From Nocardiopsis alba DSM 43377 (GTDB lineage Bacteria; Actinomycetota; Actinomycetes; Streptosporangiales; Streptosporangiaceae): 64,000 nucleotides of DNA. The notes under the pieces were generated by a model that was not told where the DNA came from, did not search any database, and saw only the letters and a program-made list of their open reading frames with translations. The stretch covers positions 55,371 through 119,370 of the forward strand of contig NZ_ANAC01000024.1 of assembly GCF_000341225.1 (NCBI RefSeq). Reading direction: 5' to 3'. The position numbers and the translations under genes were made by a program. Shown one piece after another: positions 42,587 through 51,463 of the stretch. The stretch's first letter is position 1, and each line of letters opens with the position of its first letter.

Positions 42587-43672
42587 ATGGCGGAACATCA
42601 GGCCCTACTCCCCTCCGAGGAACCCCTTCGACTGCTCGACGAGTCGGGCTCACGGGTCGACGGCTCCGGCCTCCCCATGCCCGACACCCGACGCCTTCTG
42701 GAGGTGTACGGCTCCCTGGTGACGGCGCGCCGGGTCAACGACCAGGCAGGCGCCCTCGTCCGCCAGGGACGCCTCGCCGTCTATCCCTCCTCGCACGGCC
42801 AGGAGGCCTGCCAGGTCGGGGCCGCTCTCGCCCTCTCCGACGGCGACTGGCTCTTCCCGACCTACCGCGACACCGCCGCCGTCATCGCGCGCGGAGTCGA
42901 CCCGATCGAGGTCCTCACCCTCCTCCAAGGCGACTGGCACGCGGGCTACGACCCCTACGAGCGCAAGGTCGCGCCCCAGGCGACCCCGCTGGCCACCCAG
43001 CTCCTGCACGCCGTCGGCGTCGCCCACGCGGCCAGGCTCAAGGGAGAGGACACCGTCGTCATGGCGCTGTGCGGCGACGGCGCCACCAGTGAGGGCGATT
43101 TCCACGAGGCCCTGAACTTCGCCGCCGTCTTCCGGGCACCGGTCGTGTTCTTCGTGCAGAACAACGAGTACGCGATCTCGGTCCCCCTCGCCCGACAGAG
43201 CGCGGCCCCCTCCCTGGCGCACAAGGGCGTCGGCTACGGGGTCCCCGGCGAACGGGTGGACGGCAACGACCCGGCCGCGGTCCTGGCCGTCCTGGAACGG
43301 GCGGTCGCGGACGCCCGAGCGGGGGGAGGCCCCCGCCTGATCGAGGCGCACACCTACCGGATCCAGGCGCACACCAACGCCGACGACGACACCCGCTATC
43401 GGAGCGGGGACGAGGTCGACCCCTGGGTCGCGCGCGACCCCCTGACCCGCCTGGAGAAGCACCTCAAGCGCAAGAGGGCCCTCACCAAGGCACGCCGGAC
43501 CGAGATCACCGAGGCCGCCGAGGCCGTCGCCGCGTACATGCGCGAGGGCGTCGTCGAAGGGGCCGAACCCGAGCCCGCCGAACTGTTCGCGCACGTGTTC
43601 TCCGAGCCCACCCCCCAACTGGCCGAGCAGGCCGCCTTCCTGGCCGAGGAACTGAGCAGAGAGGGTCTGTGA
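42587..43672 (+). CDS. bkdA: Branched-chain 2-oxoacid dehydrogenase E1 alpha
   Basis: 361 residues. ATG 42587 has AGGAGG 8 bases upstream. The thiamine-diphosphate motif is GDGATSEGDFHEALNFAAVF ending in NN, and the phosphorylation-loop equivalent is YRIQAHTNADDDTRY. With E1 beta it decarboxylates 2-oxo acids from Val, Leu and Ile, or pyruvate, and passes the acyl group to E2. The relatively short E1-alpha and separate E1-beta fit the BCDH type, which supplies branched-chain fatty acid starters in actinomycetes. Confidence 0.92.
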   Translation: MAEHQALLPSEEPLRLLDESGSRVDGSGLPMPDTRRLLEVYGSLVTARRVNDQAGALVRQGRLAVYPSSHGQEACQVGAALALSDGDWLFPTYRDTAAVIARGVDPIEVLTLLQGDWHAGYDPYERKVAPQATPLATQLLHAVGVAHAARLKGEDTVVMALCGDGATSEGDFHEALNFAAVFRAPVVFFVQNNEYAISVPLARQSAAPSLAHKGVGYGVPGERVDGNDPAAVLAVLERAVADARAGGGPRLIEAHTYRIQAHTNADDDTRYRSGDEVDPWVARDPLTRLEKHLKRKRALTKARRTEITEAAEAVAAYMREGVVEGAEPEPAELFAHVFSEPTPQLAEQAAFLAEELSREGL

Positions 43673-44661
43673 CGATGGCGACCGAGAAGCTCTCCATGGC
43701 GCAGGCCCTCAACCGAGCGCTGCGCGACTCCCTCGCGGAGGACCCGACCGTCCACGTGTTCGGCGAGGACGTCGGCCCGCTCGGCGGTGTCTTCCGCATC
43801 ACCGACGGGCTGACCGCCGAGTTCGGCGAGGAACGCTGTTTCGACACCCCGCTGGCCGAGTCCGGGATCGTCGGTATGGCCGTGGGCATGGCGATGAACG
43901 GACTGCGTCCGGTGGTCGAGATGCAGTTCGACGCCTTCGCCTACCCGGCCTTCGAGCAGATCGCCAGCCACGTGGCCAAGATCCGCAACCGTACCCGCGG
44001 CCGTGTGGAGGTGCCCCTGGTCATCCGGGTCCCCTTCGCCGGCGGCATCGGCGGCGTCGAACACCACTGCGATTCCTCAGAGGCCTACTACGCCCACACC
44101 CCCGGCCTGAAGGTGGTCACCCCCGCCACCCCCGAGGACGCCTACTTCCTGCTGCGCGAGTCGATCGCCTCCCCCGACCCGGTCGTCCTCATGGAGCCCA
44201 AGAAGCTCTACTGGGCCAAGGGAGAGATCGACGTGGAACGGCCCGCCGCCCCGCTGGGCCGCGCGGTCGTCCGGCGTGAAGGCGCCGACGCCACCCTCAT
44301 CGCCTACGGACCGACCGTGCCCGTCGCCCTGGAGGCGGCCGAGGCGGCGGCGGCCGAAGGACGCGACCTCCAGGTTGTGGACCTGCGCTCCCTCGTCCCC
44401 TTCGACGACGAGACCGTATGCGCGGCGGTGCGCTCCACCGGTCGTGCCGTGGTGATCGCCGAGGCCTCCGGGTTCGCGAGCGTCTCCTCGGAGATCGTCG
44501 CCAGGGTCACCGAACGCTGTTTCCACTCGCTGGCCGCCCCGGTCCGCCGGGTCTCCGGTTTCGACATCCCCTATCCCCCGCCCAAGCTGGAGCGGTTCCA
44601 CCTGCCCGGTGTGGACCGCGTCCTCGACGCCGTCGACGACCTTCAGTGGGAGGACCAGTGA
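43669..44661 (+). CDS. bkdB: Branched-chain 2-oxoacid dehydrogenase E1 beta
   Basis: 330 residues; partner of E1 alpha in the thiamine-dependent decarboxylase. Typical blocks: FGEDVGPLGGVFRITDGL, FDTPLAESGIVGMAVGMA, and RVPFAGGIGGVEHHCDSSEA with the conserved His pair. GTG start overlaps the E1-alpha stop by 4 bases (GTGA), so translation is coupled. ATG 43675 is a possible later start. Confidence 0.93.
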   Translation: MTMATEKLSMAQALNRALRDSLAEDPTVHVFGEDVGPLGGVFRITDGLTAEFGEERCFDTPLAESGIVGMAVGMAMNGLRPVVEMQFDAFAYPAFEQIASHVAKIRNRTRGRVEVPLVIRVPFAGGIGGVEHHCDSSEAYYAHTPGLKVVTPATPEDAYFLLRESIASPDPVVLMEPKKLYWAKGEIDVERPAAPLGRAVVRREGADATLIAYGPTVPVALEAAEAAAAEGRDLQVVDLRSLVPFDDETVCAAVRSTGRAVVIAEASGFASVSSEIVARVTERCFHSLAAPVRRVSGFDIPYPPPKLERFHLPGVDRVLDAVDDLQWEDQ

Positions 44662-46019
44662 CCGCACGGACCTTCGACCTGCCCGACCTCGGCGAGGGCC
44701 TGACCGAGGCCGAGGTGGTCCGCTGGCTGGTCGCCGTCGGCGACACCGTCGCCCTCGACCAGCCGATCGTCGAGGTGGAGACCGCCAAGTCCCTCGTGGA
44801 GGTGCCCTCCCCCTTCGCCGGCACGGTCGGCGTACTGCACGGCGCGGAGGGCGAGGTGATGGAGGTCGGTCGACCGCTCATCACCGTGGAGACGGAGGTC
44901 CCCTCCGCGGAGGCCCGGGTCCCGGACCCGGCCGTGCCGGAGACCACCGAGGACCCCGCCGGTGAACGTTACCGGGAGGAGGAGCGCGCGGGTTCGGGCA
45001 ACGTCCTCATCGGCTACGGCACATCCGAGGGGAGCCCTTCGGGACGTCGGCGCCGTCCGCGTGTCAGGGTGACCGTGCCCGAGGCCCGTCCTTCGGTGGA
45101 GACGCGCCGTGTCCCTCTGGTCACCTCTCCCCTGGTCAGGCAGATGGCCCGGGAGGCCGGGCTGCGCGTGGGAGACCTCCAGGGCAGTGGACCCGGTGGG
45201 CTCGTCACCCGTCGGGACGTACGCTCCGCGATCGAGGCGGCCGGCGCCAACACCGCTCCGGCCCCGTCCGCCCCGATCGCGGTCCCCTCTCCCCCATCTC
45301 CGGTGGAGCCGGGCGCGGTCGACGCCCGCACCGGTCTGATCGAATCCCGCAGGGTGCCGATGGGCGCCTTCCGCAGGACGATGGCCGCGTCGCTCTCGCG
45401 CAGCCGCAGTGAGATCCCCGAGGCCACCGTGTGGGTGGACGTGGACGCCACCGAACTGGTGCGGCTGCGCGAGGCGAACCCGGAGGGTCCCGGCCTCCTC
45501 GCCCACGTGGCCCGGTTCGTCCTGGCGGGGCTGCGCGCCCACCCCGAACTCAACGGACTGGTGGACGCCGAACGTTCGGAACTGGTCCAGTACGACGGGG
45601 TCAACCTCGGTCTGGCCGTCCAGACCGAACGAGGTCTGGTCGCCCCGGCCGTGATGGGGGCGCACCGGATGACCACGGCCGAGTTGGACACCGCGATCAG
45701 GGAGGTGACCCGACGGGCGCGTGAGGGCGGACTCTCCTCCGAGCAGATGACCGGCGGTACCTTCACCCTGAACAACTACGGATCGCTCCGGGTGGACGGC
45801 AGCGCCGCGATCATCAACCATCCCCAGGTGGCGATCCTCGGCCTCGGCCGGATCATCGATCGCCCCTGGGTCGTGGACGGGGAGTTGACGGTCCGCAAGA
45901 TCACGCAGTTGTCCTTCGCCTTCGACCACCGGGTCTGCGACGGCGGCACGGCGGCGGGCTTCATGCGCGTGGTCGCCGACGCGATGGAGGACCCGGGGCG
46001 GGCCATCGCCCACCTGTGA
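44658..46019 (+). CDS. bkdC: Branched-chain 2-oxoacid dehydrogenase E2 (lipoyl acyltransferase)
   Basis: 453 residues. A single lipoyl domain has Lys44 in VETAKSLVEV. A peripheral-subunit-binding domain lies at about 155-195 (TSPLVRQMAREAGLRVGDL). The catalytic acyltransferase domain ends with the His-Asp motif DHRVCDGG. GTG overlaps the E1-beta stop by 4 bases. No E3 (lipoamide dehydrogenase) gene follows, so the complex must share an E3 encoded elsewhere. A terminator follows. Confidence 0.94.
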   Translation: MTARTFDLPDLGEGLTEAEVVRWLVAVGDTVALDQPIVEVETAKSLVEVPSPFAGTVGVLHGAEGEVMEVGRPLITVETEVPSAEARVPDPAVPETTEDPAGERYREEERAGSGNVLIGYGTSEGSPSGRRRRPRVRVTVPEARPSVETRRVPLVTSPLVRQMAREAGLRVGDLQGSGPGGLVTRRDVRSAIEAAGANTAPAPSAPIAVPSPPSPVEPGAVDARTGLIESRRVPMGAFRRTMAASLSRSRSEIPEATVWVDVDATELVRLREANPEGPGLLAHVARFVLAGLRAHPELNGLVDAERSELVQYDGVNLGLAVQTERGLVAPAVMGAHRMTTAELDTAIREVTRRAREGGLSSEQMTGGTFTLNNYGSLRVDGSAAIINHPQVAILGLGRIIDRPWVVDGELTVRKITQLSFAFDHRVCDGGTAAGFMRVVADAMEDPGRAIAHL

Positions 46020-46024
46020 CGGGC

Positions 46025-46061
46025 GGGCGTTCCGGCGGGGTCGGACCCTGCCGGAACGCCC
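46025..46061. terminator. Bidirectional terminator
   Basis: Perfect 12-bp stem GGGCGTTCCGGC (46025-46036) with 46050-46061, between bkdC and the SRPBCC gene. Confidence 0.8.
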
Positions 46062-46065
46062 TTTC

Positions 46066-46542
46066 TCATCCACTCCCGAGCGCGGCGCGCATCCGACGCA
46101 GGCGGGGGCCGAACGCGCCGCGGATCGCGATCGCGACCGCGAGGTCGCCGACCGGCCCGAGCCCGGTGGAGAACTCCACGACGTCGGTGTGCCGGGTGCC
46201 CTCCGCGAACGGCTCGACCGTGTGCGTGTGCCGCCAATAGCGGAAGGGGCCGCTCACCTGGAGGTCGCTGAACGTGCGTCCCTCCTCGTAGGCGTCGATG
46301 ACGGCGGTCCACCGTACGGGTGCGAGACCGGCCGCGCCCCAGCGCAGGTCGAGGATCCCGCCCCTGCCGAAGGGTTCGGGCCAGTCCCGGACCCCCACCC
46401 CCGGCGGCATCGCGTCCAGGAAGGCCGACCGGTCGACGATCAGGGCGAACACCCGATCCACCGGGGCGTCGAAGTCCTCGGTCACCCTCAGGACGGTGGT
46501 CCGCCGCGGACGGACCCTTCTGTCGTGTCCTCTTCTCGACAC
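46066..46542 (-). CDS. SRPBCC-family protein
   Basis: 158 residues. A START/Bet v 1-like hydrophobic-cavity fold is suggested by VTEDFDAPVDRVFALIVDR at the first strand-helix and by the long C-terminal helix RGAFGPRLRRMRAALG. A basic N-terminal stretch of about 15 residues precedes the domain; the real start could be later. GTG start with GGAGGAGG just upstream. Ligand and role unknown; it is downstream of paaZ on the same strand, separated by about 108 bp. Confidence 0.75.
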   Translation of the reverse strand: MSRRGHDRRVRPRRTTVLRVTEDFDAPVDRVFALIVDRSAFLDAMPPGVGVRDWPEPFGRGGILDLRWGAAGLAPVRWTAVIDAYEEGRTFSDLQVSGPFRYWRHTHTVEPFAEGTRHTDVVEFSTGLGPVGDLAVAIAIRGAFGPRLRRMRAALGSG

Positions 46543-46650
46543 GTACCCTCCTCCGTCGTGCTCCCGGCGCGCCGCCGCCCCCGACGGATACCACGATCCG
46601 GTCGGGGGCGACGGGAGACGGGCCGGAGGGTCACCGGCGCGGCGGGGCGA

Positions 46651-48684
46651 CTACTCCTCGCCCTTGGCGACCAGGGTGAGGACGTCGTAGGTGGCGACGA
46701 CCTCTCCGCTCTGATCGGTGACGACCGCGTCCCAGCGCACCTCGCCGTAGTCGGCGTTGGTGCGCGGCGTGATCTGCTTGGCGGTCAGGGTCACCTTGAT
46801 GACCGCGTCCTCCTTCACCGGGGTGAGGAAGCGCAGGTGGTCGACGCCGAAGTTGGCGAGCACCGGGCCCGGAGCGGGATCGACGAACAGCCCGGCGGCC
46901 AACGACACGACCAGGTAGCCGTGGGCCACGATCCCGCCGAACAGCGGGTTGGCGGCCGCGGCCTCCTCATCGGTGTGCGCGTAGAAGGTGTCCCCGGTGA
47001 ACTCCGCGAAGTGGTCGATGTCGGCGCGGGTCACGGCGCGTTCGGCCGACTCGATGGTGTCGCCGATCCGCAGACGGGACAGGTCCTTGCGGAACGGGTG
47101 GACGTCGTCGGCCAGGCGGCGCGAGCCCGGGGTCCACTGACCGGTGATCGCGGTGATCATGTCCGGGGAGCCCTGGAGGGCGGTGCGCTGCATGTGGTGC
47201 TTGACGCCGCGCACGCCGCCCAGCTCCTCGCCACCGCCGGCGCGCCCGGGGCCGCCGTGCACCAGGGCGGGGAGCGGGGACCCGTGGCCGGTCGACTCCT
47301 TGGCGTCGTCCCGGTCGAGCACCAGGACACGCCCGTGCCAGGGGGCGGTGCCCAGGACGACCTCGCGGGCCACGTCCTCGTCGTGGGTGACCAGGGAACC
47401 GACCAGGCCGCCCCGGCCCAGCGCGGCCAGCTCGACGGCCTCGGCCACCGTGTCGTAGGTGATGACGGTGGACACCGGGCCGAAGGCCTCGATCTCGTGC
47501 GGCTCACGCGCGCCCGGCTCGGCGCGCAGCAGGATCGGTGACATGAACGCGCCCGACCCGTCGTCGGCCCCGATGACCTCGACCCGGTCGGGGTCTCCGA
47601 ACACGATCTCGGCGGAGCGTCCCAGAGCCCCGATCGCCTCGCGTACCGCCTCGCGCTGTTCGAGGGAGACCAGCGCGCCCATCCGGCTGTCGGGATGGTC
47701 GGCCGCCCCGACACGGACCTTGGACAGGCGGTCGGTGAGGGCTTCGATGACGGCGTCGGCCATGCCGGAGGGCACGAGCACGCGGCGGATGGCGGTGCAC
47801 TTCTGGCCCGCCTTGACGGTCATCTCCGCGACGACCTGCTTCACGTACAGGTCGAACTCGGGGTCCTCGACCCGCACGTCCGGCCCGAGCATCGAGAAGT
47901 TGAGGGAGTCGGCCTCCACGTTGAGCTGAACGCCGCCGCGGACCACGTTCGGGTGTTCGCGCAGGAGCGCGCCGGTGGCGGCCGAGCCGGTGAAGCCGAC
48001 GATGTCCTGGGGACCGAGGTGGTCGAGCAGCCCCTCGTGGGTGCCGACGAGGACCTGGAGGGATCCCTCGGGCAGCAGCCCGGACTCGATGATCCGTCGG
48101 ACCACGGCGACCGTGAGGTAGGCGGTCTGGTCGGCGGGCTTGACGATGCTGGGCAGTCCCGCGAGGAAGGCCGGGGCGAGTTTCTCCAGCATGCCCCAGA
48201 CGGGGAAGTTGAAGGCGTTGATCTGGAGGGCCACCCCGGGGCGGGAGGTGTAGACGTGCTGTCCGACGAACGTGCCGCCCTTGCTCAAGGGTTCGGGGGG
48301 TCCGTCGAGGATGACGGTGGAGTTGGGCAGTTCGCGGCGTCCCTTGCCGGAGAAGCCGAAGAGGGTGCCGAAGCCGCCGTCGACGTCGACCATCGTGTCG
48401 CGAGAGGTGGCGCCGGTCCGGTGGGAGAGGGCGTAGAACTCGTCCTTGTACCCCATCAGGTGTTTGGCGACCTCCTTGAGGAGGACCGCCCGCTCGTGGA
48501 AGGTGAGCGCGCGCACGGCGGGGCCGCCCACGGAGCGCGCGTAGTCGATCATCCCGGCGATGTCGGGGGTGTTCTTCGAGATCCGGGCGACGGTCTCCCC
48601 GGTGTTCGCGTCGGCCAGGGGCGTGCCCTCGTCCGAGGGGGTGAACCACGACCCTCGGGCGTAACTCTCCAGTACTCCGGACAC
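46651..48684 (-). CDS. paaZ: Bifunctional PaaZ: oxepin-CoA hydrolase / 3-oxo-5,6-didehydrosuberyl-CoA semialdehyde dehydrogenase
   Basis: 677 residues, full length. The aldehyde dehydrogenase half (1 to about 520) has INAFNFPVWGMLEKLAPA and the catalytic Cys at about 295 in GQKCTAIRRV. The MaoC-like hydratase half (about 545-677) has FAEFTGDTFYAHTDEEAA and FGGIVAHGYL. It opens the oxepin-CoA ring and oxidises the aldehyde in phenylacetate breakdown. No other paa gene is in the window. GTG start. A TetR-type palindrome lies 43-64 bp upstream. Confidence 0.95.
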   Translation of the reverse strand: MSGVLESYARGSWFTPSDEGTPLADANTGETVARISKNTPDIAGMIDYARSVGGPAVRALTFHERAVLLKEVAKHLMGYKDEFYALSHRTGATSRDTMVDVDGGFGTLFGFSGKGRRELPNSTVILDGPPEPLSKGGTFVGQHVYTSRPGVALQINAFNFPVWGMLEKLAPAFLAGLPSIVKPADQTAYLTVAVVRRIIESGLLPEGSLQVLVGTHEGLLDHLGPQDIVGFTGSAATGALLREHPNVVRGGVQLNVEADSLNFSMLGPDVRVEDPEFDLYVKQVVAEMTVKAGQKCTAIRRVLVPSGMADAVIEALTDRLSKVRVGAADHPDSRMGALVSLEQREAVREAIGALGRSAEIVFGDPDRVEVIGADDGSGAFMSPILLRAEPGAREPHEIEAFGPVSTVITYDTVAEAVELAALGRGGLVGSLVTHDEDVAREVVLGTAPWHGRVLVLDRDDAKESTGHGSPLPALVHGGPGRAGGGEELGGVRGVKHHMQRTALQGSPDMITAITGQWTPGSRRLADDVHPFRKDLSRLRIGDTIESAERAVTRADIDHFAEFTGDTFYAHTDEEAAAANPLFGGIVAHGYLVVSLAAGLFVDPAPGPVLANFGVDHLRFLTPVKEDAVIKVTLTAKQITPRTNADYGEVRWDAVVTDQSGEVVATYDVLTLVAKGEE

Positions 48685-48726
48685 CTGGCGGTCCTCTCCT
48701 CGGCTGGCGGGTCTGGTGGAACAGTA

Positions 48727-48748
48727 TTACAGACCGATCGGTCAGTAA
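48727..48748. promoter_or_regulatory. TetR-type operator upstream of paaZ
   Basis: 22-bp imperfect palindrome: outer TTAC/GTAA and a perfect 12-bp centre GACCGATCGGTC. ACCGATCGGT-type centres are typical of TetR-family (PaaR-like) sites. No PaaR-like gene is adjacent. Confidence 0.75.
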
Positions 48749-48916
48749 ATAGGACCGGTTCGGCGGAGACCCTTTCCGGTGGGTGTCGTCGCCGCTCGGG
48801 CGGCGTACAGGGCCCGTCGATCGGCCTCACGGGTGCGCTCGAGAATCGCTCACTCGGGCACTTCGAGGTACGGTCGGCCCGAAAACCCCAGGAAATCCGC
48901 CCAAACCATAGGTCGT

Positions 48917-48928
48917 TTTGTCGACAAA
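48917..48928. promoter_or_regulatory. 12-bp perfect palindrome TTTGTCGACAAA
   Basis: In the 287-bp gap between paaZ and the YbaK-domain gene, near the 13-bp word TCGGCCCGAAAAC (48874-48886). AT-rich and symmetric; possible operator or a weak terminator of the YbaK-domain gene. Confidence 0.4.
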
Positions 48929-48971
48929 TCGACTTCCACAAGGCTCCCCGGGAAGATCCCCAGGAGACCCC

Positions 48972-49493
48972 CTACTTCGTCAGGGAGAGGACCTCGGCGC
49001 CGGGCAGTTCGGCCAACAGCGGGCCCGGGACCCGCAGCTTGGAACGGCGCAGGCCGCTGCCCACCACCACCCACGGGGTGTCGTGGACCTCCTTGTCCAC
49101 CAGGAGCGGCCACTCCTTCGGCAGACCGAACGGGGTGATGCCGCCGTACTCCATCCCGGTCTCCCCGGTCGCCTCCTCCATCGGGGCGAAGGACACCTTG
49201 CGCGCGCCCAGGTGGCGGCGCAGTACCCCGTTGACGTCCGCGCGTCGCGTGGCCGGCACCACGCACGCCGCGTAGGAGACCTCTCCGCCGCGCTTGGCCG
49301 ACAGCACCACGCAGTTGGCGCTCGTGTCCAGGGACAACCCGTAGCGTTCGCAGAACGTCGCCGTGTCCGCCGACTCGGGGTCGATCCGCGCGATCCGCGC
49401 GGAACCGTCGAACCTGGTCATAGCGGCGCGCACCGCCTCGGCCATCAACTCAGGGTGATCCAGCGCGGGTTTCCACTCGATCCGCTCCGTCAT
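48972..49493 (-). CDS. YbaK/aminoacyl-tRNA deacylase-domain protein
   Basis: 173 residues from ATG 49493 (MTERIEWKPAL), with GGGAGC just upstream; the longer frame would add 44 unrelated residues. YbaK/ProX proteins hydrolyse mischarged aminoacyl-tRNAs such as Cys-tRNA(Pro). Blocks seen: CVVLSAKRGG, ACVVPATRRADVNGVLRRHLG with the conserved basic residue, and GMEYGGITPFGLP, the glycine loop. Freestanding domain, no synthetase fused. Confidence 0.85.
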   Translation of the reverse strand: MTERIEWKPALDHPELMAEAVRAAMTRFDGSARIARIDPESADTATFCERYGLSLDTSANCVVLSAKRGGEVSYAACVVPATRRADVNGVLRRHLGARKVSFAPMEEATGETGMEYGGITPFGLPKEWPLLVDKEVHDTPWVVVGSGLRRSKLRVPGPLLAELPGAEVLSLTK

Positions 49494-49642
49494 GACCGCT
49501 CCCCACTCGCGTTCCGCACCGTGCGGGACCATGATGCCGCACGGCCACCGACTGTACGGGTCGCACCCGACCGTTCGCGGGTACGCCGGCCACGGTCGGC
49601 CGGCGTACCCCGAAGCGAGGAACATCCCCCTATGGTCGATCC

Positions 49643-51367
49643 ATGCCGAAAACCCTCCGAAGGCGTTGTTCCGTGCTGACGGCGCTCCTGTTCACGGTCG
49701 CATCGCTCGCCTCTTCGGCCCCCGCCTCCGCGAACTCCCTGATGGGGGACGGCATCACCCGCTACCACACCGAGGCGGAGATCCGTGAGGACGGCACGGT
49801 CGAGGTCACCGAGTCCATCACCTACGACTTCGGACACCGACCGAGTGCGGGGATCTCCCGCCACATCCCCGTCGACCTGGGAAGCGGCCCCCTGCGCTCC
49901 AGGCACGTCGAGGTGCGCGACCTGGAGGTGCGGAGCCCCACCGGCGCCGAGACCGCCCTCGATTTCGAAGGGGTGGAGGAGGGGGAACACCTCGTGCTCA
50001 TCGGTCTGGAGGACTCCCCCGAGACCCATGTCACCAAGGAACAGACCTACGAGATCTCCTACACCCTGGTCGGCGCGATCGTCGAGCGGAGAGGACACGA
50101 CGAGTTCCACTGGAACTTCGTCGGGAGCGAGTGGGACGTCCCCAAGGACGACGTCTCGGTCGAGATCACCGCCCCCGAGATCAGCGATCTCTCCTGCCAT
50201 CGAAAGGTGGAAGGAGAGGACCGTGGCTGCCACGGGTTCGAACATGACGGGACGACCGCCGTCGTATCCCCGTCCTCCCTGACCGAGGACGAGGGGATGG
50301 CCGTCACCGTGTCCCTACCGTCGGGGGCCGTGGACACCTCGGTCGTTCTGACCGAGCTCAACGACTTCTGGCGTCCCACCCTCTGGTCGGGTTCCCTGGC
50401 CCTGCTCATGCTCGTCCTGGCGATCGCCTGCCCGATGTACCGGGCCCTGGCGGAGACGCGAGCCCGCCGGAGGATGCCCGATCTTCCCCGGGATCTGCAC
50501 CCGTTGACCGCGTACTCGATGCTCCACGATCGGGTGCGGGTCTCGAGGGCCGCCCTGATCCTCCTCGCCCTCTCGGAGGAGAAGGGGCGGATGGTCTCCG
50601 AGCCCGCACCCGAAGCGCCGGGTGGCCGCCTCTTCCACCTGAGCAGCGACGGGCCGAAGCCCGCCCGGGGCCGAGCGGAGGAGCGGTTGCTCCTCAAGGT
50701 CTTCGAGGACAGGCGCACCGTCGACCTGGACACACTCGTCTCCTCGCTCGACCGGAGCGCGGGGAGAGAGTTGTTCAAGGCCACGCTCGCCGAACGGCGG
50801 TGGTTCATGAAGCTCACCGACCCCGAGCGCTGGACGACGTTCATCGTCACCGTGATCGTCCTCGCGGGGGTCTTCGTGTGCTTACTGGTCGGTGAACTGG
50901 TCGAGTTGTCGATATCCGGCGAGGCCATGGCCGGTCTCGGCCCGATCCTCCTGGTGACCCCGTTCATGATGATCGGCCTCTGGCGCGGCAAGGCGTTCTC
51001 CCGTCTCACCGCCGCCGGTCGGCACTTGAGGGACCTCTTGGACCAGGCCCGGAAGGACGTTCTGGATCGGGGGACGGATTTCACGGCCTTCGCTCCCTCG
51101 TTCGAGCTCGCTCTGGGCGGGGTCGACACACGGGAGGTGCCGAGAGAACGGCGGAGAACCCTGGTCTCTCCCTTCCACTACCGCGACCCTTCCTCCGTGG
51201 CCTGGTGGGACGCCCGGCTCCTCTCCTCCATGGGGACCGTAGCGCGCTCCGGACCGAGACGGGGGTGGGTGTTCTCCTCCCACCACCCCTCCTCCTTCCA
51301 CTCCTCCGGCGGCTCGGGCGGCTTCACCGGGGGCGGTGGAGGAAGCGGGGGCGGGGGCCGCCGCTGA
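49643..51367 (+). CDS. DUF2207 membrane protein
   Basis: 574 residues. A signal peptide (cleavage near ASA-NSL, about residue 31) is followed by an external beta-rich DUF2207 domain (about 38-240) with repeated acidic strands. TM helices lie near 253-273 and in the pair about 397-450. A cytoplasmic linker and a Ser/Gly-rich C-terminal tail (FTGGGGGSGGGG) follow. Function unknown; common in actinobacteria. The pseudokinase gene begins 96 bp downstream on the same strand. Confidence 0.87.
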   Translation: MPKTLRRRCSVLTALLFTVASLASSAPASANSLMGDGITRYHTEAEIREDGTVEVTESITYDFGHRPSAGISRHIPVDLGSGPLRSRHVEVRDLEVRSPTGAETALDFEGVEEGEHLVLIGLEDSPETHVTKEQTYEISYTLVGAIVERRGHDEFHWNFVGSEWDVPKDDVSVEITAPEISDLSCHRKVEGEDRGCHGFEHDGTTAVVSPSSLTEDEGMAVTVSLPSGAVDTSVVLTELNDFWRPTLWSGSLALLMLVLAIACPMYRALAETRARRRMPDLPRDLHPLTAYSMLHDRVRVSRAALILLALSEEKGRMVSEPAPEAPGGRLFHLSSDGPKPARGRAEERLLLKVFEDRRTVDLDTLVSSLDRSAGRELFKATLAERRWFMKLTDPERWTTFIVTVIVLAGVFVCLLVGELVELSISGEAMAGLGPILLVTPFMMIGLWRGKAFSRLTAAGRHLRDLLDQARKDVLDRGTDFTAFAPSFELALGGVDTREVPRERRRTLVSPFHYRDPSSVAWWDARLLSSMGTVARSGPRRGWVFSSHHPSSFHSSGGSGGFTGGGGGSGGGGRR

Positions 51368-51463
51368 TCGAGAGCGGACGAGCGGGCGCTACGGAGGGTC
51401 ACTGTCCACATTCGGCCTGATGGGGGCGGTGATGTGTGGTTTCGGCACCATAGAATCCGGAAC

